DNA from: Microbulbifer taiwanensis | GTDB lineage: Bacteria > Pseudomonadota > Gammaproteobacteria > Pseudomonadales > Cellvibrionaceae | NCBI RefSeq assembly: GCF_014904815.1 | Contig: NZ_JACZFR010000059.1 | Coordinates: 1 to 47,471, forward strand | DNA length: 47,471 nucleotides | Direction of reading: 5' to 3' | Part shown: piece after piece, positions 42,121 to 47,471 of the stretch | How positions within the stretch are numbered: position 1 is the stretch's first letter | Layout: each line of letters begins with the position of its first letter | Notes under the pieces: generated by a model | What the model saw: only the letters and a program-made list of their open reading frames with translations | What the model was told of the DNA's origin: nothing | The model's database searches: none | Program-made: the position numbers and the translations under genes

Positions 42121-42158
42121 CATTTGTACAGTTCTAATATAAAATAAGGCTGTATTAA
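42121..42158. promoter_or_regulatory. Shared 38-bp motif, copy 2
   Basis: Same blocks as at 37478-37515 (CATTTGTACAG, nine variable bases, AAAATAAGGCTGTATTAA). It lies between the divergent M19-like gene (112 nt away) and the GntR gene (115 nt away). TGTACA is a palindrome within the first block, and TACAG recurs inverted as CTGTA in the second. Confidence 0.72.
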
Positions 42159-42272
42159 AGTAGGCAAGGATCAGTAACCTACTGAAAATGCTGAGAATTC
42201 GGTTGAGTGGGGAGGTTAATGCTGTATTGTTTGCCGCTAGTCAGTCTGAACGGGAAGGGGGGAAACAAGTCG

Positions 42273-42953
42273 ATGAGCGGAGCCAAGATTGCCGACATGT
42301 CGGAGGCATACGGGATTCTGATGGATGCTATTGTGACCCAGCGTCTGCCGCCTGGTCAGAAGGTGTCTGAGAATATCCTCAGTGATATGTTCGGAATCAG
42401 CCGCACCATCGCGCGCAACCTGATCGAGAGACTGATCGCGCAGCAGTTCCTGGTATCCCTGTCCCCGCGCGTAACCCAGGTGGCGCCGCTCACGCTGCTG
42501 GAGATTCGGCAGAACTTTACCCTGCGTAAAATCCTGTTGCCGGAAGTGATCTCGCTGGCCGGGGTGAAAGTCGACTTTGAGCGCGTGGGTGAGCTCAATA
42601 AAAAAGTGCAGTCACTACTGTCGTTCGAGGGCGACGAAGCGGCGCTGGAGCTACTGAAAACCAATATGGAAATCAACCTGGCCCTCTGTTCGCCGGCCGG
42701 CTATCCGCTGATGAATGAATGGGTCACGCAACTGGAATACACGGCAATGCGGGTCTACTGGCTGTATATAAAGACCAAGAACGCATTCCCCTATTCGAAC
42801 GAACAGCACAGCAATTTGCTGGAAATTATGCGCAGCGATGAACCCAGGAAGATCCATGCTCTGGTTTATGACCTCGTAGCGCAGACGGAAGAGCGTGTCC
42901 TCAATGCGATCTTCTCCGCCGAGCAGTTTTATACCCAGGATCTGCTGGTCTAA
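42273..42953 (+). CDS. GntR-family regulator (FCD-type effector domain)
   Basis: A 226-residue regulator. The winged helix is visible at about 12-65 (AIVTQRLPPGQKVSENILSD, then GISRTIARNLIERLIAQQFL), followed by an all-helical effector domain of FadR/FCD type. It probably senses a small acid produced by the neighbouring pathway. An ATG at 42219 has GGGGAGG only 3 nt away; ATG at 42273 with a G-run 10 nt upstream fits the family length better. It is divergent from the M19-like gene across the shared motif. Confidence 0.87.
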   Translation: MSGAKIADMSEAYGILMDAIVTQRLPPGQKVSENILSDMFGISRTIARNLIERLIAQQFLVSLSPRVTQVAPLTLLEIRQNFTLRKILLPEVISLAGVKVDFERVGELNKKVQSLLSFEGDEAALELLKTNMEINLALCSPAGYPLMNEWVTQLEYTAMRVYWLYIKTKNAFPYSNEQHSNLLEIMRSDEPRKIHALVYDLVAQTEERVLNAIFSAEQFYTQDLLV

Positions 42954-42969
42954 CCGAATAGGCCGATAA

Positions 42970-43060
42970 TGTAGGAGCGGTGGGGCGGCCGTCCGCCCGT
43001 GGCCGCGATCAATGTCCGGGGAAGCCTTGAGATCGATCGCGGCCATGGGCCGCTCTTACA
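42970..43060. repeat. Palindromic repeat, family B, copy 4
   Basis: TGTAGGAGCGG and CCGCTCTTACA are the ends (one mismatch). The interior GGGGCGGCCGTCCGCCCGTGG and GATCAATGTCCGGG blocks are nearly identical to copy 3 at 30894-30995. Confidence 0.85.
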
Positions 43061-43064
43061 GGGA

Positions 43065-43547
43065 TTATTTTTCCAGCAGCTGATCCAGCGGCAGCTCGGT
43101 GCGATAGCGCACCTGCTTCAGCGAGAAGCTGCTCTTGATATGGTCGATGCCCGGCAGCTCGGTGAGTTTCTTGTCCAGGAACTCCTGGTAAGCCTGCAGG
43201 TTTGGCACCACGACCCGCAGCAGGTAGTCGAAGTCGCCGGTCATCAGGTAGCACTCCATCACCTCGGGCCACTGGCCGATCACCGACTCGAAATCCTGCA
43301 GCTCCTTCTTTACCTGGTGGTTGAGGGTCACCTGGATAAACACGCTCACCGGCAGGCCCACCATTTCCGGCTCCAGCAGTGTCACCGCGCGCTTGATAAA
43401 GCCCTGTTCGTGCAGGTTCTTCACCCGGCGGGAGCAGGGGGAGGGGGAGAGGCAGACCTTCTCCGCTAGTTCGATATTGGGAATGGTGGCGTCCTGCTGC
43501 AGTATCTCCAGGATCTTTTTATCGATGGCGTCTAGTATGTAGGCCAT
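43065..43547 (-). CDS. Lrp/AsnC-family regulator
   Basis: A 160-residue Lrp-type regulator. The helix-turn-helix is LDAIDKKILEILQQDATIPN...LAEKVCLSPSPCSRRVKNL (4-45), followed by the RAM effector-binding domain (about 65-150). These proteins respond to amino acids. Divergent from the indolepyruvate oxidoreductase gene, so phenylalanine, tyrosine or tryptophan is a likely signal (inference). ATG at 43547 fits the family; upstream frame is ignored. Confidence 0.9.
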   Translation of the reverse strand: MAYILDAIDKKILEILQQDATIPNIELAEKVCLSPSPCSRRVKNLHEQGFIKRAVTLLEPEMVGLPVSVFIQVTLNHQVKKELQDFESVIGQWPEVMECYLMTGDFDYLLRVVVPNLQAYQEFLDKKLTELPGIDHIKSSFSLKQVRYRTELPLDQLLEK

Positions 43548-43852
43548 TGTTCTATTCCGTATCTCGTCTTTAGGTGATTGCACCGCACTTGCGGCTAACT
43601 ATGGTTCCGGCAGTCTGGGCTGCTGGCGACTGGCCCGAACGGGGAAACTGCCGCCAGTCGCAGTTTGACTTGCATTCCCCAAAACGGTCTCAATTGAGTG
43701 ATTCGTTGCCAGTACCAGCCAGTCTTTGGTGACTTGTGCCGGTATTATGCCTGATCAGCGCTTATTTTGGTATGACCTGCTTCACTGCCCGGTGTTAATT
43801 TTAGCGGCCAATAAGAAACCAAATAAACGATTCAGCTGGTGAGGTGGTACCG
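43548..43852. promoter_or_regulatory. 305-nt divergent regulatory region, two inverted repeats
   Basis: No gene is present. GCGACTGGC (43626-43634) and GCCAGTCGC (43653-43661) form a perfect 9-bp inverted repeat. AAACTGC (43645-43651) and GCAGTTT (43660-43666) form a second, overlapping one; the two cannot both fold at once. They are candidate Lrp-type operators. No convincing promoter was found by eye. Confidence 0.5.
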
Positions 43853-46800
43853 ATGGCGATGGTCGAGAACGATCAGGAGTTGGGCTTTGATGGCTCCTAC
43901 TCCCTCAAGGCCGCATTTACGCGCGATGCCGGCCAGGTGTTCCTGACGGGCATTGATGCGCTGGTGCGCCTGCCCATTATGCAGAAACGCACGGACGAGC
44001 GGGATGGCCACAATACCGCCGGCTTTATCTCCGGCTATCGTGGTTCACCCCTGGGCGGCTACGACCAGGCCCTGTGGCGGCACAAGAAGCTGCTGGCCGA
44101 GCGGGATATTCACTTCGAGCCGGGCGTCAACGAGGACCTGGGCGCGACCAATATCTGGGGCACCCAGCTGCTGGACCACTACCGGGCCCAGGCTACTAGG
44201 GAGGGCGTTTTCTCCATCTGGTACGGCAAGGGCCACGGTGTCGACCGCAGCGCCGATGTCTTCCGCCAGGCCAACGTGCAGGGCACCTCAAAACTGGGTG
44301 GCGTGCTGGCCCTGTGTGGCGATGACCACACCGCCGAATCCTCGATGTTCTCCCATAACACCGACCAGATCTTCGAGTCGGTGATGATGCCGCTGCTGTT
44401 CCCGGCCACTATCGACGAATACCTGACCCTGGGCCTGGCCGGTATCGCCCTGTCGCGCTTCTCCGGTCTCTGGGTCGGCTTCAAGACGATTACCGAGACC
44501 GTCGAGGCAGGGGCCTCCATTGTTGTACCGCAGCTGCCGCAGTTTGTCGTGCCGGCCGACTTCCCGATTCCGGCCCACGGCCTCAACTACGACCCGCACC
44601 TGAACTGGCCCGCCGAGCGCCTGGAGTACGAGCGCCGCATGCTGGAGGAGCGGCTGCCGGCGGCGCAGGCGTTTGCCTATGCCAACAAGCTGGACAGAAC
44701 CATCGTCGAGGCGCCGAAGAAGCGCTTTGGCATAGTCACCGTGGGCAAGGCCCACGGCGATCTGCTCGAGGCACTGGAGCTGCTGGATCTCTCCGAGCGC
44801 GACCTGCAGGATGCCGGCATCTCCATCTACAAGGTGGCCATGAGTTGGCCGCTGGAACCGCGCGGCATGAGCGAATTCGCCGACGGCATGGAGCGACTGC
44901 TCGTCGTCGAGGAAAAGCGCCCGCTGGTGGAAGACCAGCTGAAAAGGCTGCTCTACGGCTGGAGCGACGGCGCTCGCCCGAAAGTCGTGGGCAAGAAAGA
45001 TCTGAACGGAGACGACCTGCTGCCGGCCATCTGGGGCTTCGGCCCGGACCAGGTGGCCAAGGCGATTGCGCGCTGGCTGGCGGATACAGAGCTGGCCAAG
45101 AAACTGCTGCCGCTGGCGGAAGTGCTCGGTGGCAATGTACCGGTGAAGGCGAAGGGCTTGCTGGCGCGCGAGCCGATTTTCTGCGCGGGCTGCCCGCACA
45201 ATACATCGACCAAACTGCCGGAGGGCAGCCTCGGCAGCGCCGGCATCGGCTGCCATATCATGGCGCTGGGCAAGGGGCTGCGCACCGACACCTATTCCCA
45301 AATGGGCGGCGAGGGTGCCCACTGGGTGGGCCTGCACCGTTTTTCCAGTGCCGGCCATATTTTCCAGAATATGGGCGACGGCACCTACAATCACTCGGGC
45401 CTGCTGGCGATTCGCCAGGCGGTGGCGAGCAAGGTCAACATCACCTACAAAATACTGCTCAACGACGCCGTGGCCATGACTGGCGGCCAGCCCGCCGACG
45501 GCGAGGTCACTGCGCCCAGCCTGGCCGCACAGCTGCTGGCCGAGGGCGTGCGCGAAGTTTTCCTGCTGAGCGAAAACCCGGATCACTGGCTGAAAAACCG
45601 CAGCCAATTGCCGGCCGCGGTGGAGATACTGCCGCGCTCGGAAATGGATTCGGTGCAGTGCCGCCTGCGCGAAACCGAAGGCGTGACCGCAATTATCTAC
45701 GAGCAGGTGTGTGCGGCGGAGAAGCGCCGCCGGCGCAAGAAAAAGCAGATGGTGGATCCACCCAAACGGCTGCTGATCAATCACCGCGTCTGTGAGGGCT
45801 GTGGCGACTGCAGCGTGCAGTCCAGTTGTATCGCCGTGGAGCCGCTGGAAACACAGTTTGGACGCAAGCGCCAGGTCAACCAGTCCAGCTGCAACAAGGA
45901 CATGCGTTGCGCCGACGGCTTCTGCCCCAGTTTCGTCAGCGTCGAGGGCGGCGAACTGAAAAAGCCACCGGTACAGTCGCTGGCGGATTCACTCGATGTC
46001 GCCATCGCCGGCTTGCCGGTCGCGCCCGTGGCGAAGCTGGACAAGCCGCTCAGCATTCTCGTCGGCGGTATCGGTGGCAGCGGTGTACTGACCGTGGCCG
46101 CGCTGCTGGGTATGGCCGCGCATCTGGAAGAGAAGGGCAGTACCACCTTGTACTTTACCGGCCTGTCGCAGAAGAACGGTGCCGTAGTGGCGCATGTGAA
46201 AGTCGGCGCGCGTCCCGAAAGCATCACCACTGCACGTATACGCGACGGCGCCGCGGAGCTGCTGCTGGGCTGCGACATGGTGACTGCGGCGAGCCAGAGA
46301 CCCAAATTCGCCGAGGGCAAGATGCGCGCGCTGGTCAACACCGCCGAGGTGCCGGTGGCCGCATTTATCCGCGACAACGAACTGGCCTTCCCTGCCGATG
46401 CGACCCAGCAGAGCATCGAGTCCCTGTGCGCGGAGTATTTCGCTTTCGACGCGAACAAATACGCCCAGGCACTGTTCGGCGACACCGTCGCCAGCAACCT
46501 GATGATCATGGGTTACGCCTGCCAGAAGGGCCTGCTGCCGATCGGCGAGGCGGCGCTGGAGCGCGCCATTGAGCTGAACGGCGTCGCCGTGGAAAACAAC
46601 CTGCGTGCGTTTCGCGCCGGCCGCCTGCTGGCAGTCAACCCGAAAGCGGTGGAACAGCTGGCAGTGCCGGCGCAGCCGGTGAAACTGGTCGAGCCGCAGG
46701 AGAGCGTCGAGCAGCTGGTCGCGCGTCTCGGCGCCGAGCTGACCGAGTATCAGAGCTCCGCCTATGCGCGTCACTTCACCCGCAGTATCGAGGGGCTGCA

Positions 46801-47368
46801 GGCCGCGGAAAAGGCCCTGCCGAATAGCGACGGCAGCCTGACCCGCGCCGCTGCCAACAGCCTCTACAAAGCCATGGCCTACAAGGACGAGTACGAGGTG
46901 GCGCGCCTCTACAGCGGCGAGGATTTCCAGCGCCAGCTGAAGGAAACCTTCACCGGTGACTACAAGCTGAAATTCCATATGGCGCCGCCGGTCATAGCGC
47001 GCCCGGATGCGAGTGGCCGCGTGAAGAAAATGCAGTTCGGCCCCTGGATGGGCAGGCTGATGCCGTTGCTGGCCAAAGGCAAGTTGCTGCGCGGTACCCT
47101 TCTCGATCTGTTCGGCTATACCCGCGAACGCCGCGCCGAGCGCGACTGGGCGCGGCAGGTGGACAGGGCGGTCAACGCCGTTGCCACACAGTTGAACGGC
47201 GACAACTATGCCGCCGCGCAGGAACTGCTGCAGCTGCCGCTGCAGCTGCGCGGATATGGCCACGTGCGCGAGCAGAAGTTCGCGCAGCTGCAGGGGCGCT
47301 GGCAGCAGTTGCTGAACGGCTTCGTCGATGCCGGCGGCGCGCCGCAACTGGCGGCAACCTCTTCCTGA
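43853..47368 (+). CDS. Indolepyruvate:ferredoxin oxidoreductase, fused
   Basis: A 1171-residue single-chain 2-oxoacid oxidoreductase (alpha and gamma parts fused), the usual bacterial size. It decarboxylates indole-, phenyl- or hydroxyphenyl-pyruvate to the acyl-CoA with thiamine diphosphate and iron-sulfur clusters. Visible parts: pyrimidine-binding N-terminal domain (GFISGYRGSPLGGYD, about 44-58), CAGCPHNT (C444, C447), thiamine-binding GxGDG-like NMGDGTYNHSG, cluster-binding C647-x2-C650-x2-C653-x5-C659, and a C-terminal gamma domain GGIGGSGVLTVAALLG. ATG at 43853 with GAGG 8 nt upstream is chosen. The enzyme links the locus to aromatic amino acid breakdown. Confidence 0.93.
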   Translation: MAMVENDQELGFDGSYSLKAAFTRDAGQVFLTGIDALVRLPIMQKRTDERDGHNTAGFISGYRGSPLGGYDQALWRHKKLLAERDIHFEPGVNEDLGATNIWGTQLLDHYRAQATREGVFSIWYGKGHGVDRSADVFRQANVQGTSKLGGVLALCGDDHTAESSMFSHNTDQIFESVMMPLLFPATIDEYLTLGLAGIALSRFSGLWVGFKTITETVEAGASIVVPQLPQFVVPADFPIPAHGLNYDPHLNWPAERLEYERRMLEERLPAAQAFAYANKLDRTIVEAPKKRFGIVTVGKAHGDLLEALELLDLSERDLQDAGISIYKVAMSWPLEPRGMSEFADGMERLLVVEEKRPLVEDQLKRLLYGWSDGARPKVVGKKDLNGDDLLPAIWGFGPDQVAKAIARWLADTELAKKLLPLAEVLGGNVPVKAKGLLAREPIFCAGCPHNTSTKLPEGSLGSAGIGCHIMALGKGLRTDTYSQMGGEGAHWVGLHRFSSAGHIFQNMGDGTYNHSGLLAIRQAVASKVNITYKILLNDAVAMTGGQPADGEVTAPSLAAQLLAEGVREVFLLSENPDHWLKNRSQLPAAVEILPRSEMDSVQCRLRETEGVTAIIYEQVCAAEKRRRRKKKQMVDPPKRLLINHRVCEGCGDCSVQSSCIAVEPLETQFGRKRQVNQSSCNKDMRCADGFCPSFVSVEGGELKKPPVQSLADSLDVAIAGLPVAPVAKLDKPLSILVGGIGGSGVLTVAALLGMAAHLEEKGSTTLYFTGLSQKNGAVVAHVKVGARPESITTARIRDGAAELLLGCDMVTAASQRPKFAEGKMRALVNTAEVPVAAFIRDNELAFPADATQQSIESLCAEYFAFDANKYAQALFGDTVASNLMIMGYACQKGLLPIGEAALERAIELNGVAVENNLRAFRAGRLLAVNPKAVEQLAVPAQPVKLVEPQESVEQLVARLGAELTEYQSSAYARHFTRSIEGLQAAEKALPNSDGSLTRAAANSLYKAMAYKDEYEVARLYSGEDFQRQLKETFTGDYKLKFHMAPPVIARPDASGRVKKMQFGPWMGRLMPLLAKGKLLRGTLLDLFGYTRERRAERDWARQVDRAVNAVATQLNGDNYAAAQELLQLPLQLRGYGHVREQKFAQLQGRWQQLLNGFVDAGGAPQLAATSS

Positions 47369-47381
47369 TTGTACTGACATC

Positions 47382-47471
47382 CTGTAGATACTCTGTTGCA
47401 AAACAAGCTTTTATTGTCTCGTCATACCGGCGAAGGCCGGTATCCAGTTCGGTGGCACCTGGATTCCGGCC
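47382..47471. repeat. Dispersed repeat, family C, copy 2 (cut by window end)
   Basis: CTGTAG, CTCTGTT-CAAA, CTCGTCATACCGGCG, CCGGTATCCAG, TCGGTGGCACCTGGA and TCCGG occur in the same order as at 23440-23570. The window ends inside the element. Confidence 0.8.

Noticed and set aside
30885..43060. Genomic island bounded by the two near-identical family B repeats
   Set aside because: Family B copies occur throughout the window at gene ends, base composition does not change, and no integrase or tRNA is present.

Overview
The window reads as chromosome of a GC-rich marine gammaproteobacterium of the Cellvibrionales/Microbulbifer kind. This is an inference from two TonB-dependent receptors, many exported peptidases, a fused indolepyruvate oxidoreductase, a class II DAHP synthase and many short intergenic palindromic repeats. 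No tRNA, rRNA, phage, transposase or CRISPR was seen. Genes are dense; several use TTG or GTG starts.

Layout. 0.1-0.75 kb: an SOS gene (yebG) with two overlapping LexA-type boxes, then a candidate small RNA. 0.77-2.0 kb: DUF924 and a LysE/RhtB exporter. 2.2-4.3 kb: an ECF sigma operon with a His-rich DUF6249 membrane protein and a putative anti-sigma. 4.5-10.5 kb: a LEA-like lipoprotein, an M19 dipeptidase, a prolyl-4-hydroxylase-like oxygenase, an MscS channel, a DUF1254/DUF1214 protein and a small secreted protein. 10.5-17 kb: the lower homogentisate pathway (hmgA, fahA, maiA) divergent from a MarR regulator, which is followed by an aromatic aminotransferase and a class II DAHP synthase. 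17-23.4 kb: methyltransferase, GST, M3 peptidase lipoprotein, YtcJ-type amidohydrolase and DUF2905.

23.6-30.9 kb holds the most interesting system. A heme/hemoglobin-type TonB receptor lies divergent, across a Fur-like box, from an operon of an ExbB/MotA-like protein, an ExbD-like DUF2149 protein and a 1309-residue CobN/ChlH-type chelatase. The chelatase has a signal peptide and a C-terminal membrane anchor, so it should work in the periplasm. The set resembles the Bacteroidota hmu heme-uptake operons. I propose an iron-regulated periplasmic tetrapyrrole (de)chelatase powered by a proton-driven ExbBD-like motor in place of the ATP-driven CobST/ChlID motor.

31-43 kb is a second system, mostly on the minus strand: a Tat-exported M19-like protein, a beta-lactamase-fold hydrolase with a membrane tail, an enolase-superfamily epimerase/racemase, a TonB receptor, a DUF1611 (DgcN-like) enzyme, a YkvI-type transporter, an alpha/beta hydrolase and a divergent GntR regulator. 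The pair DUF1611 plus epimerase suggests D-glutamate or D-amino-acid peptide use. A 38-bp motif occurs about 110 bp before two of its genes and is probably its operator.

43-47.4 kb: an Lrp-type regulator divergent from a fused indolepyruvate:ferredoxin oxidoreductase, another branch of aromatic amino acid degradation.

At least three families of dispersed palindromic repeats fill the intergenic spaces.
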